Positions 9,051 through 18,042 of a DNA stretch of 64,000 nucleotides are shown here, piece after piece. The position numbers and the translations under genes were made by a program. This DNA is from Methylibium sp965279545 (GTDB taxonomy: Bacteria > Pseudomonadota > Gammaproteobacteria > Burkholderiales > Burkholderiaceae_C): NCBI RefSeq assembly GCF_965279545.1, contig NZ_OZ257250.1, positions 2,170,001 to 2,234,000 of the forward strand, in the 5' to 3' direction. Positions within the stretch are counted from its first letter, which is position 1. Each line of letters opens with the position of its first letter. The notes beneath the pieces are model-generated. The model searched no databases and had not been told where the DNA came from. It was given only the letters and a program-made list of their open reading frames with translations.

Positions 9051-10310
9051 TCATTTCCGCTGCCAGATTGCAGCAAAAAATCCATCCGTCGCATGCCGAT
9101 GCGGCCAAAGGCGCAGGAAATCGCCCCGAACCAGCTGCTCCGCGGCGCAGACTTTGCCGTGTTCCAGCACCTCGGCGGCGGCCACGGGCGTGAAATCCTG
9201 ATGCCCGGTCGCAAACGCCTGAGCGATCGTTTCGTTCTCTTCGTCCAGCAGGCTGCATGTCGCGTAAACCAGCCGTCCGCCCGGCTTGAGCAAGCGCGCG
9301 GCGCTGGCCAGGATGGCTGCCTGCTTGACGCGCAACTCCTCGATCGCCTTCGGTGATTGCCGCCATTTCAGGTCGGGGTTGCGGCGCAGCGTGCCGAGCC
9401 CGGAACAGGGGGCGTCGACCAGCACACGGTCGATCTTGCCGGCCAGACGCTTGATACGCTCATCCCGTTCGTGGGCGATCTGTACCGGGTACACGTTCGA
9501 CAAGCCACTGCGCATCAGGCGCGGCTTCAGCGCGTCGAGGCGGTGACCGGACACATCGAAGGCGTAGAGCCGCCCCGTGTTGCGCATCATCGCGCCGAGC
9601 GCCAGGGTCTTGCCGCCGGCGCCCGCACAGAAATCCACCACCATCTCGCCACGTCGGGCTTCGGTCAGTAGCGCGAGCAGCTGGCTGCCCTCGTCCTGCA
9701 CCTCGACGTCACCCCGCTTGAAGAGTTCGAGCTTGTTCAGCGCCGGCTTGCCCTGCACACGCAAGCCCCAAGGGGAGTGGGGCGTGAGCTGCGCCTCGAT
9801 GCCCGCCTCGTGCAATGCGGCGGCCACCTCTTCGCGCTTGGCGCGGACCGCGTTCACGCGCAGGTCCAGCGGTGCCGTCCCGTTGAGGCTGGCGGCCAGC
9901 CGCCAGAACTCTGCATCGCCCAAGGCAGCCTTCAACGGCTGCGCCAGCCAGTCGGGCAGGTTGTGGCGCAGCTTCTCGGGCAGCGTGGCGACGTCGATGG
10001 CGTGGGCGCGGGCCAGCCATTCGCGCTCCGATGGCGACGCTGCGCCCTGCAGCACGCCATCGCCACCCTGCCAACCGAGCAACACGAGCCGCCGCTCCAT
10101 CGGGCCCTGACCGGATTGCGCCAGATGCTGGAACAAGAGGCGCTGGCGCAACACGGTATAGACGGTCTCGGCCAGTGCGTGGCGCTCGCGGTGGCCCAGG
10201 CTGCGGTGCTGGCGAAAGAACGCGGACACCACGCCGTCAGCCGGCGCATCGAGTTTGAGCACGGCACGCGACAGTTCGCCGGCGAGGTCGAGCAAGGCAG
10301 AGGGATGCAT
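9051..10310 (-). CDS. rsmB: RsmB-type 16S rRNA (cytosine-C5) methyltransferase
   Basis: A 419-residue SAM-dependent RNA m5C methylase of the NOL1/NOP2/Sun family. An N-terminal NusB-like helical region (residues about 1-130) precedes the methylase. Motif I is DFCAGAGGK at 226-234. The two catalytic cysteines are in DAPCSGLG (C302) and YATCSLL (C352). It lies 49 bases after the algR-like stop, on the same strand. Family sequences with this gene order are usually called RsmB or RsmB/NOP, so the exact target base is inferred. Confidence 0.88.
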   Translation of the reverse strand: MHPSALLDLAGELSRAVLKLDAPADGVVSAFFRQHRSLGHRERHALAETVYTVLRQRLLFQHLAQSGQGPMERRLVLLGWQGGDGVLQGAASPSEREWLARAHAIDVATLPEKLRHNLPDWLAQPLKAALGDAEFWRLAASLNGTAPLDLRVNAVRAKREEVAAALHEAGIEAQLTPHSPWGLRVQGKPALNKLELFKRGDVEVQDEGSQLLALLTEARRGEMVVDFCAGAGGKTLALGAMMRNTGRLYAFDVSGHRLDALKPRLMRSGLSNVYPVQIAHERDERIKRLAGKIDRVLVDAPCSGLGTLRRNPDLKWRQSPKAIEELRVKQAAILASAARLLKPGGRLVYATCSLLDEENETIAQAFATGHQDFTPVAAAEVLEHGKVCAAEQLVRGDFLRLWPHRHATDGFFAAIWQRK

Positions 10311-10359
10311 CGCCCCGATTATCCGTGGCGGCCCCGTGTTCGCCGGGCGCCCGAACCCG

Positions 10360-11130
10360 CTACAGCCCGCTGGCGGTCAATGCCTCACGCACCGCGCCGA
10401 CCTGCCGCCGCGACACGGCGAGCCACTCGCCGGTGAGGCTGACGCGCACGGCCCATCCTTCGGCGCCCTCTTCCTCGCTGTCGCGGCGCTCGAGGGCGCT
10501 CACCGCGGCCTTGGCGACGATCGCATTGCGGTGCACGCGCAGGAACTGCTCGCCGAGCCGCTGCTCGATCTCGGTGAGCGCGTCATCGAGCACATAGGTG
10601 TGGGTCGCAGTGCGCAGCGTCACGTACTTCAGCTCGGCCTTCAGGTACAGCACATCGGCCAGCGGCACACGCACCAGGCGCCCGCGCTCACTGACGACGA
10701 TCACGGGCGCAACCGCGGCCGGCGCGCCCGCTGCCAGGGAACGCCGCGCCACGCGCGACAAGGCAGCCTGCAAGCGTTCGCGGCGCACTGGCTTGGTCAG
10801 GTAGTCCGCCGCTTCCAGTTCGAAGGCACGCAGCGCATGCTCGGCATGCGCCGTCACGAACACCACCGCCGGGGAGCGCGGCAAGGCTTGCAGCCGGGCC
10901 GCGAGCGCAGTGCCATCGAGGCCGGGCATCTGGATGTCGAGCAGCAGCACGTCGGCGTCGTGCCGCGCCAGCCAGTCGAGCGCCTCCTGCGCCTGCGCCA
11001 ACTCGCCCGACACCTGCGCCGCGGGATCTCCGCCCGCCCCGACCTCGCGCACCAGCTGGGCCAGCCTCAGGCGGGCCAGCGGCTCGTCGTCGACGATCAG
11101 CACGCGCAGCGGATCGGCCGCAGTGCTCAT
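10360..11130 (-). CDS. algR: LytTR-family response regulator (AlgR-like)
   Basis: A 256-residue two-component regulator. The receiver domain spans residues about 8-125, with the acidic pair in VLIVDDEPLARLRLAQLV, the phospho-acceptor Asp in DVLLLDIQMPGLDG and the conserved lysine in YLTKPV. A LytTR DNA-binding domain follows (LYLKAELKYVTLRT..HTYVLDDALTEIE). The start overlaps the kinase stop by 4 bases. The neighbourhood, with the kinase and argH, matches the algZ-algR/argH arrangement of pseudomonads, where AlgR controls alginate and twitching genes. The target genes in this organism are unknown. Confidence 0.85.
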   Translation of the reverse strand: MSTAADPLRVLIVDDEPLARLRLAQLVREVGAGGDPAAQVSGELAQAQEALDWLARHDADVLLLDIQMPGLDGTALAARLQALPRSPAVVFVTAHAEHALRAFELEAADYLTKPVRRERLQAALSRVARRSLAAGAPAAVAPVIVVSERGRLVRVPLADVLYLKAELKYVTLRTATHTYVLDDALTEIEQRLGEQFLRVHRNAIVAKAAVSALERRDSEEEGAEGWAVRVSLTGEWLAVSRRQVGAVREALTASGL

Positions 11131-12263
11131 AGCGGCACGACGATCTGCACGCGATAAATGTCGCCATCGCGACCGGCACGAAAATGCGCCGCCACATCGT
11201 GCATCAGGCGCAGGCGCTCGTGCACATTGCGCAGCGCGATGCCGTGGCCGGGCACCGAAGCCTGCCGCGGCACGCTGTTGGCCACCAGGATCTCGACCTG
11301 CCCTCGCCGCACCCGCGTTCTCACCCGCAGCATGCCGCCCTCTGCCGCCGGCTCGATGCCGTGCTTGACGGCGTTCTCCACCAGCGGCTGCAGCAGCAGC
11401 GGTGGCAGCCTCGCCGCGTCGGCCTCGGGATCGATTTCCCAGCGGACCTGCAAGCGCTCGCCGAAGCGGATTTGCTCGATGGCCAGGTAGCGCCGGGCCA
11501 GCTCGACCTCGTCGCGCAGGGTCGCCGCCTGGGCGCCGCTGTCGTTCAGGGCCACCCGGAACAGCTCCGCCAGGTCCTCCAGCACGGCCTCGGCGCGCGA
11601 TGGATCGGTGCGGACCAGCGCAATGGCGGTGTTGAGCGTGTTGAACAGGAAATGCGGCCGGATGCGCGACTGCAGTTCGGCCAGCCGCGCTCGGGTCGCC
11701 GCGGGCTGCTCGAGCCGGGCGCGCTGGCGCAGCCAGTGGAAGAACGCCGCCGCCATGGCCGCACCTGTTGCCGCGCCGGCGAGCGCATGCAAGGCGTCGG
11801 CCGGGCGGGTGTCGGACCACTGAAACCAGTTCCAGAGCCACCACGCCACGGCACTGCAAGCGCCGCCCCAGAGCGTGGCAAGACTCCACTGCAGCCCTAG
11901 CGACAGCCGGGCGAGTTGCCCCTGCGCCAGACAAGCGGTCAGCAACCACCACAGCAAGGCCGGCATCGCGACACCGGAGGCGGTCGCGAACTGCAGGCCC
12001 CAGCTGCCCAGCTCGCTCACGATGAAAGCCGTTGCCAGCGCGAGCACACCATGCACGAACAGCACCGCACGCAGCACGACTCCGACATGGCAGACGTCGA
12101 AAGCGGACCGCTCGGCGCCGGCCGCGGGCGGACCGGCATCGCGGCCGACATCGGCACCGAGATTGCCGAAACCGGTGCTCAACAGCAAGGTCTCGGTGCC
12201 CCCCACGGCCTGCGCGCCGCCGGGCGCGGGGGTCGGGGTGGCGGCGGGAATCGGTGCGGTCAC
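11127..12263 (-). CDS. algZ: AlgZ/FimS-like sensor histidine kinase (LytS-type)
   Basis: A 378-residue unorthodox sensor kinase. Four hydrophobic segments occupy residues about 45-160 with no large periplasmic domain. The His_kinase domain has the phospho-acceptor in RIRPHFLFNTLN, and the ATP-binding N box reads PLVENAVKHG. A GTG at 12261-12263 is preferred as start because AGGAG stands 10 bases before it. An ATG at 12296 would add 11 residues. It is divergent from argH, with about 75 bases between the starts, and overlaps its response regulator. The signal sensed is unknown. Confidence 0.82.
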   Translation of the reverse strand: MTAPIPAATPTPAPGGAQAVGGTETLLLSTGFGNLGADVGRDAGPPAAGAERSAFDVCHVGVVLRAVLFVHGVLALATAFIVSELGSWGLQFATASGVAMPALLWWLLTACLAQGQLARLSLGLQWSLATLWGGACSAVAWWLWNWFQWSDTRPADALHALAGAATGAAMAAAFFHWLRQRARLEQPAATRARLAELQSRIRPHFLFNTLNTAIALVRTDPSRAEAVLEDLAELFRVALNDSGAQAATLRDEVELARRYLAIEQIRFGERLQVRWEIDPEADAARLPPLLLQPLVENAVKHGIEPAAEGGMLRVRTRVRRGQVEILVANSVPRQASVPGHGIALRNVHERLRLMHDVAAHFRAGRDGDIYRVQIVVPL

Positions 12264-12337
12264 GAAGGGCGGGCTCCTACAATCGATTGTCCACAACCTG
12301 CACGACCCGCGGCAAGCGCCGCCTGGCGGGTCCGGCC

Positions 12338-13741
12338 ATGAGCAAAGACAACCAACTCGACAAGAAATCGCAGGCCTGGTCGGCCTTGTTCTCCGAACCG
12401 ATGAGCGAACTGGTCAAGCGCTACACCGCCAGCGTCGATTTCGACCAGCGGCTGTGGCGCGCCGACATCGACGGCTCGCTCGCCCATGCCGAGATGCTGG
12501 CCGCGCAGGGCATTCTGGCGCCTGAAGACCATGCCGCCATCGTCCGGGGCATGGCGCAGATCGTCACCGCGATCGAATCCGGCACGTTCGAGTGGAAACT
12601 CGACCTCGAAGACGTTCACCTCAACATCGAGGCGCGCCTGACCCAACTGATCGGGGACGCCGGCAAACGCCTGCACACCGGCCGCTCGCGCAACGACCAG
12701 GTCGCGACCGACGTGCGGCTGTGGCTGCGCGGCGAGATCGACGCGATCGACGCGCTGCTGGTGGCCTTGCAGCGCGCCCTGGTCGACGTGGCCGAGCCGA
12801 ATGCCGAAGTCATCCTGCCCGGTTTCACCCATCTGCAGGTGGCGCAGCCGGTGAGCTTCGGCCACCACCTGCTGGCCTACGTGGAGATGTTCGCGCGCGA
12901 TGCCGAGCGCCTGGTCGATGTGCGCCGGCGCGTCAACCGGCTGCCGCTCGGTGCCGCCGCACTGGCCGGCACCAGCTACCCGCTCGATCGCGAGCGCGTC
13001 GCCCGCACGCTCGGCTTCGAGGGCGTGTGCCAGAACTCGCTCGACGCGGTGAGCGACCGCGACTTCGCGATCGAGTTCACCGCCGCCGCGGCGCTGTGCA
13101 TGGTGCATGTGTCACGCCTCAGCGAGGAGCTGATCCTGTGGATGAGCCAGAGCTTCGGCTTCATCGACCTGGCGGACCGCTTCTGCACCGGCTCGTCGAT
13201 CATGCCGCAGAAGAAGAACCCCGACGTGCCCGAACTGGCGCGCGGCAAGACCGGCCGCGTCGTCGGCCACCTGGTGGCGTTGATCACGCTGATGAAGGGC
13301 CAGCCACTGGCCTACAACAAGGACAACCAGGAAGACAAGGAGCCGCTGTTCGACACGGTGGACACCTTGAAGGACACACTGCGCATCTTCGCCGAGCTGG
13401 TGGGCGGCATCACGGTCAAACCCGAGGCCATGGAGCGCGCTGCACTGAAGGGCTATGCGACGGCGACCGACCTGGCCGACTACCTGGTCAAGAAGGGCCT
13501 GCCCTTCCGCGACGCGCATGAAATCGTCGCCCATGCGGTCAAGACCGCCATCGCCCAGGGCCAGGACCTGAGCGAGTTGCCGCTCGCCGCGCTGCAGGCC
13601 TTTCACCCGACCATTGCCTCCGACGTGCACGCGGCGCTGACGCTGCGAGGCTCGCTCAATGCACGCCAGGTGCTCGGCGGCACGGCGCCGACGCAAGTGC
13701 GGCGGCAGATCGCGAGGCACCGCGCGCGGCTCGGCGGCTGA
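12338..13741 (+). CDS. argH: Argininosuccinate lyase
   Basis: A 467-residue fumarase/aspartase-superfamily enzyme that splits argininosuccinate into arginine and fumarate, the last step of arginine synthesis. The signature GSSIMPQKKNPD is at 285-296, the HTGRSRNDQ substrate loop at 113-121, and the THLQ catalytic histidine near 165. The ATG at 12338 gives a family-length protein (start MSKDNQLDKK). In-frame sequence upstream is unlike the family. A TACAAT at 12277-12282 could be its -10 box, but no clear -35 was found. An arginase gene lies 31 kb away in this window. Confidence 0.97.
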   Translation: MSKDNQLDKKSQAWSALFSEPMSELVKRYTASVDFDQRLWRADIDGSLAHAEMLAAQGILAPEDHAAIVRGMAQIVTAIESGTFEWKLDLEDVHLNIEARLTQLIGDAGKRLHTGRSRNDQVATDVRLWLRGEIDAIDALLVALQRALVDVAEPNAEVILPGFTHLQVAQPVSFGHHLLAYVEMFARDAERLVDVRRRVNRLPLGAAALAGTSYPLDRERVARTLGFEGVCQNSLDAVSDRDFAIEFTAAAALCMVHVSRLSEELILWMSQSFGFIDLADRFCTGSSIMPQKKNPDVPELARGKTGRVVGHLVALITLMKGQPLAYNKDNQEDKEPLFDTVDTLKDTLRIFAELVGGITVKPEAMERAALKGYATATDLADYLVKKGLPFRDAHEIVAHAVKTAIAQGQDLSELPLAALQAFHPTIASDVHAALTLRGSLNARQVLGGTAPTQVRRQIARHRARLGG

Positions 13742-13845
13742 GGAGGCATTGCGCCCAAGACCCGGCGTTGCGCCTTGCGGCCTTCGTGCTCGACGCCGCC
13801 TGGGTCTTCATCAAGCATGACCGGCGGCCTGACGAGCCCGCGAGG

Positions 13846-14835
13846 TCAGCCTATCAGGTTGGCCAGGCTCAACAGTGCGAGCAGCAGCATCCACAAGACC
13901 ACCGAGCGCCACACCAGGCCGACGACGCTGCGCAGGTGACCGAGCTCCGGGGGCAGGCCAGGGGTCGACCCCACGGCGTCCGTGTCCTGGCTGTTGGCGC
14001 CAGTGGCGAAGTCCTTGGATCGATCGGGCTGCAGCGGCGGCGGTGCGCTGCCGCCCAGCCGCACGCCCACGGCGCCGGCCGCTGCCGCGAGGAGGGTGCC
14101 GTCGTTGGCGGAGCGCCACAGGCCGGCATCGCGACGCCAGCATTCGATCGCCGCTTCGAAGTCGCCAACCACCGCAAAGCCGAATGCCGTGAGACGCGCG
14201 GGCAGGTGGTCGATCCAGGCGAACAGCTGCTGCGAGCGCTGCATCAGGCGCTCGTTGATCGGCACGCCCACGGTGCGGCTGCGAAAGGCCCAGTAACGGC
14301 TCGAGAACTCTGCCAGCCGGTACAGCACTGCACCCGCCGGGCCAAGGCCGAGCGTGGACAGCAACACGAACCAGAAGAACACGCCGAACACATGGCGGTG
14401 CGCCGCAACGAGCGAATGCTCGATCACGTGCCTCAGCAACTCGGTGCGCGGCAGATCGCTCGCGTCGAGCTGTCGCCATTCGGCCAGCAGGCGGCGGGCT
14501 TGCAGCTCGTCACCGCGCTCCAGCGCGTCGCGGATGTCGGTGAAGTAGTGGCTGAACTGGCGAAAGCCGAGCGTCAGGTAGAGCACCAGAACGTCCCAGC
14601 CCAGACCGAGCAGCACACTGAAATGCGCGAGTGCAACGTGAACCGCAAACACCACCAGGGCCGGCAGCACCACGGTGATGATCCACACGACCCAGGAATG
14701 ATGGTCACGTCCGGCATCGAAGTTGCGGCCGGTCCAGCGGATCCACGCCACCATCCCGTCGTGGATGCCGTTGCTGCGTGGCAGGGGATGAAGTTGCTCG
14801 ATGACGAGGGCCAGCAAGACCGCGAAGAAACTCAT
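13846..14835 (-). CDS. CobD/CbiB-like integral membrane protein
   Basis: A 329-residue polytopic membrane protein that starts MSFFAVLLALVIEQLHPL. It shows the CobD/CbiB (adenosylcobinamide-phosphate synthase) fold signs: the LTLGFRQFSHYFTDIRDAL segment, an FRSRTVGVPINERL region and four to five hydrophobic helices. No other cobalamin gene is near. In Burkholderiales this family is found beside the CoA-type Nudix gene, so it may not be the true cobalamin enzyme; AmpE-like roles have been suggested for relatives. Function is open. Confidence 0.75.
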   Translation of the reverse strand: MSFFAVLLALVIEQLHPLPRSNGIHDGMVAWIRWTGRNFDAGRDHHSWVVWIITVVLPALVVFAVHVALAHFSVLLGLGWDVLVLYLTLGFRQFSHYFTDIRDALERGDELQARRLLAEWRQLDASDLPRTELLRHVIEHSLVAAHRHVFGVFFWFVLLSTLGLGPAGAVLYRLAEFSSRYWAFRSRTVGVPINERLMQRSQQLFAWIDHLPARLTAFGFAVVGDFEAAIECWRRDAGLWRSANDGTLLAAAAGAVGVRLGGSAPPPLQPDRSKDFATGANSQDTDAVGSTPGLPPELGHLRSVVGLVWRSVVLWMLLLALLSLANLIG

Positions 14836-14897
14836 GGGTCGATGATACCGAGGCGCCTCGGCTTCGCCGTTGCTGCCGTCGACGCGAGGCCTACCCG

Positions 14898-15581
14898 TCA
14901 GGCGCTGAGGAAGCGATAGAAGTTGCGCAGCATCGCTGCGGTCGCGCCCCAGATGAAGTAGCCGGGCGCTTCGGGCGTCGGGTACCAGGGCATCGAATAG
15001 AAGACTCGCTGCCCCCCCGGCCCTTCGAAGAGATGTCGCTGGTGGTGGGCCGGGTTCATCAGGAAGGCGAGCGGCACTTCGAACACCTCGGCCACCTCGA
15101 ACGGGTCCGGCCGCGCCGTGAAACCCGGCTCGACCAGGGCAACGACCGGCGTGACGACGAAATTGGTGACCGTGGTGTAGGTCGGCAACGTGCCGATCAC
15201 CTCGATGTGGCGACGCGGCAGGCCGACCTCTTCTTCGGTCTCGCGCAGTGCGGTGGCGATCGCATCGGCGTCTTCCACCTCGGCACGCCCGCCGGGGAAG
15301 CTGATCTGGCCGGCATGGTCGGCCAAGTGGTCGGTGCGCTGCGTCAGCAACACCGCCAGCGCACCGTCGCGCACGACCAGCGGCATCAGCACCGAGGCGT
15401 TGGCCGGTTCCCGATCGATGAGCCGGCCATCACCCGGGAACTCGACTTCCCACGGCGGCGGCAGGAGGAAGCGCTGGCGCAGCGCAGCCGGCAGGAACCG
15501 CTCCGACGGAACGGCAGGCAGGTGGGTGTCACGCCCGATCACCGGTACGGCGCGCGGATCGATGATGGGGATGCGCTGCAT
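14898..15581 (-). CDS. CoA pyrophosphatase (Nudix, NudL/YeaB-like)
   Basis: A 227-residue Nudix hydrolase expected to cut CoA or acyl-CoA to 4'-phosphopantetheine and 3',5'-ADP. The CoA-specific UPF0035 signature LLTQRTDHLADHAGQISF (79-95) runs directly into a complete Nudix box, GGRAEVEDADAIATALRETE followed by EEVGL (97-121). Length is typical once an N-terminal extension of about 60 residues is counted. It lies just downstream of the rplS operon terminator on the same strand, so it probably has its own promoter. Confidence 0.88.
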   Translation of the reverse strand: MQRIPIIDPRAVPVIGRDTHLPAVPSERFLPAALRQRFLLPPPWEVEFPGDGRLIDREPANASVLMPLVVRDGALAVLLTQRTDHLADHAGQISFPGGRAEVEDADAIATALRETEEEVGLPRRHIEVIGTLPTYTTVTNFVVTPVVALVEPGFTARPDPFEVAEVFEVPLAFLMNPAHHQRHLFEGPGGQRVFYSMPWYPTPEAPGYFIWGATAAMLRNFYRFLSA

Positions 15582-15610
15582 GGAGGTGCAAGCTTAGGCG
15601 TTCGGGAATG

Positions 15611-15634
15611 AAAAAGCCGCCGGGAGGGCGGCTC
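15611..15634 (-). terminator. Terminator of the rpsP-rimM-trmD-rplS operon
   Basis: On the minus strand, AGCCGCC and GGCGGCT form a 7-bp stem around a 5-base loop, followed by TTTTT. It is placed 110 bases past the rplS stop and 30 bases before the CoA pyrophosphatase start. Confidence 0.8.
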
Positions 15635-15716
15635 TCCATGTCGCTCGACGGGGCCAGCTTTTGACGCGGCCGGCTGTGCCGGGTCGCGTCGAGAGCTCGC
15701 TTCGCGCTGCGCGCGA

Positions 15717-15734
15717 CCGCGAGCATGCTCGCGG
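15717..15734. repeat. 18-bp perfect palindrome in the rplS 3' region
   Basis: CCGCGAGCATGCTCGCGG is self-complementary over its whole length and begins 11 bases past the rplS stop. A second imperfect stem (GTCGCG...CGCGAC, about 15682-15717) follows before the terminator. It may be an mRNA 3' stabilising structure or a protein site. Confidence 0.5.
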
Positions 15735-15745
15735 CTGACCACGGG

Positions 15746-16099
<354 letters not shown>

Positions 16100-16186
16100 G
16101 GGTTCTCCAAGTGATCGTGCCCGCGCCGCGTTCCCGGTGAAGGGATCTTTTCTGAAAGGCCGGGTAGAGGATCGAAAAGCCTTCGA

Positions 16187-16957
16187 TTATAGGCCAAGCA
16201 GATCGAGCGTCCGCAGGTAGCGCTCGTCGGCCGCCGAGAGCCTCCCCTGGCCTCGCGCCGCGGCGATCAGCTCGGGCCGGCGCCGGGCGGTCAGCTCGAG
16301 CTGGCGCTCGCGCCGCCAGCGCGCGATCTCGGCGTGGTGACCCGACATCAGCGCCGCCGGCACCCCGTCAGCCACGCCCTCGCCCAGGCGCTCGGGCCGG
16401 CTGTAGTGCGGGCAATCGAGCAAGCCGTCGGAGAAGCTGTCCTGCTGGTGCGAGGCCTGGTCGTTCAGCACGCCCGGCTGCAGGCGCGCCACGGCATCGA
16501 GCAAGGCAAGCGCCGGGATCTCCCCGCCGGACAGCACGAAGTCGCCGAGGCTCAGTTCCTCGTCGACGTGACGGTCGATGAAACGCTGGTCGATGCCCTC
16601 GTAGCGGCCGCACACGAGCACTGCACCCGCACTGCCGGCAAGCGCCTCGGCGCGACCTTGCGTCAGCGGCACACCGGCCGGACTGAACAGCAGCACGGGC
16701 GTGTGCGCCGCGCCGGCTTGCACCTGGGCCTCGCGCGCAGCGGCCAGCGCCCGCTCCAGCGGCTCGACCAGCATCACCATGCCGGGACCGCCGCCGTAAG
16801 GCCGGTCGTCGACGCGGCGGTAGGCGTTGTCGGCAAAGTCACGCAGTGGCCAGAGCCTGAGGTCGATGCGGCCGCCTTCGAAGGCGCGGCGCGTCACGCC
16901 GACGGTCTGGAACGGCGTGAACAGCTCCGGGAACAGGGTCAGGACGTCGAAGCGCAT
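16187..16957 (-). CDS. trmD: tRNA (guanine-N1)-methyltransferase
   Basis: A 256-residue SPOUT-class enzyme that makes m1G37 in tRNAs. It starts MRFDVLTLFPELFTPFQ and has the knot signatures DRPYGGGPGMVM, VLVCGRYEGIDQRFID and LGDFVLSGGEIPAL. The ATG at 16955-16957 fits the family N-terminus; the frame stays open 12 codons further upstream, into the rimM gap. It sits 17 bases after the rimM stop. Confidence 0.96.
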   Translation of the reverse strand: MRFDVLTLFPELFTPFQTVGVTRRAFEGGRIDLRLWPLRDFADNAYRRVDDRPYGGGPGMVMLVEPLERALAAAREAQVQAGAAHTPVLLFSPAGVPLTQGRAEALAGSAGAVLVCGRYEGIDQRFIDRHVDEELSLGDFVLSGGEIPALALLDAVARLQPGVLNDQASHQQDSFSDGLLDCPHYSRPERLGEGVADGVPAALMSGHHAEIARWRRERQLELTARRRPELIAAARGQGRLSAADERYLRTLDLLGL

Positions 16958-16974
16958 GGCGCGGCCTGCACGCC

Positions 16975-17568
16975 TCAGAAGTCGAGACCCCAATCGACCG
17001 TGATGCGGCGCTCTGCCAGGCTCACCTCGTCGATGTAGGCCGCGACGAAAGGGATGAGGCGCTCGCGCTCGATGGACCTGCCGTCCCCGTCGACCTCGGC
17101 CTGGGTGACGCGCAGCACGCTGTGCGCACCCGTGTCGAGCAGGTCGGCCACGCTGCCCAGCGCCTGACCTTCGCGGTTGACGACGGCCAGACCGATCAGG
17201 TCGATCCAGTAGTACTCGCCCGCGTCGGTGCTCGGAAAGCTCGCACGCGGCACGAAGACACCGCAGCCGCGCAGGGCCTCGGCGGCATTGCGGTCCGGCA
17301 CATCCTGCACGGTGGCGACGATCACGTCACCCTGCTCCCGGGCGCTCGTGACACGCAGCACCGTCGGCAATGGTGCGGCGGCCTTCGGGCCGGTCTGCTT
17401 CTCGGGCGGCCGCAGAAACCAGCGGCGCGAAGAGAACAGTGCCTGGGGGTCGCTTGAAAAAGGCAGCACCTTGATACCGCCCTTGATGCCCCAGGCATCG
17501 ACGATGCGCCCGACCTCGATCGCATCTTCGGGCCAGACGACTTCGTCGTCGAGCACGGAGCTGCTCAC
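16975..17568 (-). CDS. rimM: 16S rRNA processing protein RimM
   Basis: A 197-residue 30S maturation factor. The N-terminal beta barrel carries IEVGRIVDAWGIKGGIKVLP and the C-terminal half is a PRC barrel (YYWIDLIGLAVVNREGQALG..., about 115-195). A short insert near residues 50-62 (PPEKQTGPKAAAP) is also seen in other Burkholderiales. It is between rpsP (28 bases upstream) and trmD. Confidence 0.94.
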   Translation of the reverse strand: MSSSVLDDEVVWPEDAIEVGRIVDAWGIKGGIKVLPFSSDPQALFSSRRWFLRPPEKQTGPKAAAPLPTVLRVTSAREQGDVIVATVQDVPDRNAAEALRGCGVFVPRASFPSTDAGEYYWIDLIGLAVVNREGQALGSVADLLDTGAHSVLRVTQAEVDGDGRSIERERLIPFVAAYIDEVSLAERRITVDWGLDF

Positions 17569-17596
17569 GGTGCGGTGGGCGCCCGTCGCTGCGGCA

Positions 17597-17857
17597 TCAG
17601 GCCGCAGGCGCGACCTTGGCCTTGGCGTCCTTCACCAGGCGGGCCACCGTCGGCGACAGCTGGGCGCCGTGGCTGACCCAGTGATCGATGCGATCGAAGG
17701 CCACGCGCAGCGGCTCTTCGCCACCGGCGGCGACCGGGTTGTAGAAGCCCACGCGCTCCAGGAAGCGGCCGTCGCGGCGGTTGCGTGCCGGGGCAGCGAC
17801 GATGTTGTAGAAGGGGCGCTTCTTGGAGCCGCCGCGCGCGAGTCGGATCACGACCAT
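17597..17857 (-). CDS. rpsP: 30S ribosomal protein S16
   Basis: An 86-residue ribosomal protein that starts MVVIRLARGGSKKRPFYNIV, followed by RNRRDGRFLERVGFYNP. The ATG at 17855-17857 is preceded by AAGGAAACA, a good ribosome-binding site. It is the first gene of the four-gene ribosomal and rRNA/tRNA maturation operon. Confidence 0.97.
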   Translation of the reverse strand: MVVIRLARGGSKKRPFYNIVAAPARNRRDGRFLERVGFYNPVAAGGEEPLRVAFDRIDHWVSHGAQLSPTVARLVKDAKAKVAPAA

Positions 17858-18024
17858 GATGTTTCCTTGTTCTGGTTCAGGATCCACGTCACCCGGGACA
17901 CACGGGGCCGGCGAATCTCTCTCAACGGCAGCTCACGCTGCCCCTGCTCGGCGTCGTAGATACGCCCCGACCCACCGTTGCGCATCGCTGCTGCTGATGG
18001 GCGAGACCGCCACCGAAACCGGGC

Positions 18025-18030
18025 ATTATA
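18025..18030 (-). promoter_or_regulatory. Candidate -10 box for the rpsP operon
   Basis: Minus-strand TATAAT lies 168 bases before the rpsP ATG, at the boundary with the divergent acetyltransferase gene (start 18043). The -35 region would fall inside that gene's first codons and is not a close match. The call rests on the perfect hexamer and the need for a strong promoter here. Confidence 0.45.
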
Positions 18031-18042
18031 AACTCGTTGCCG

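Noticed and set aside
13846..14835. Cobalamin synthesis locus call from the CobD/CbiB-like gene
   Set aside because: No other cobalamin gene or B12 riboswitch was seen nearby; the family assignment was kept but not the pathway.
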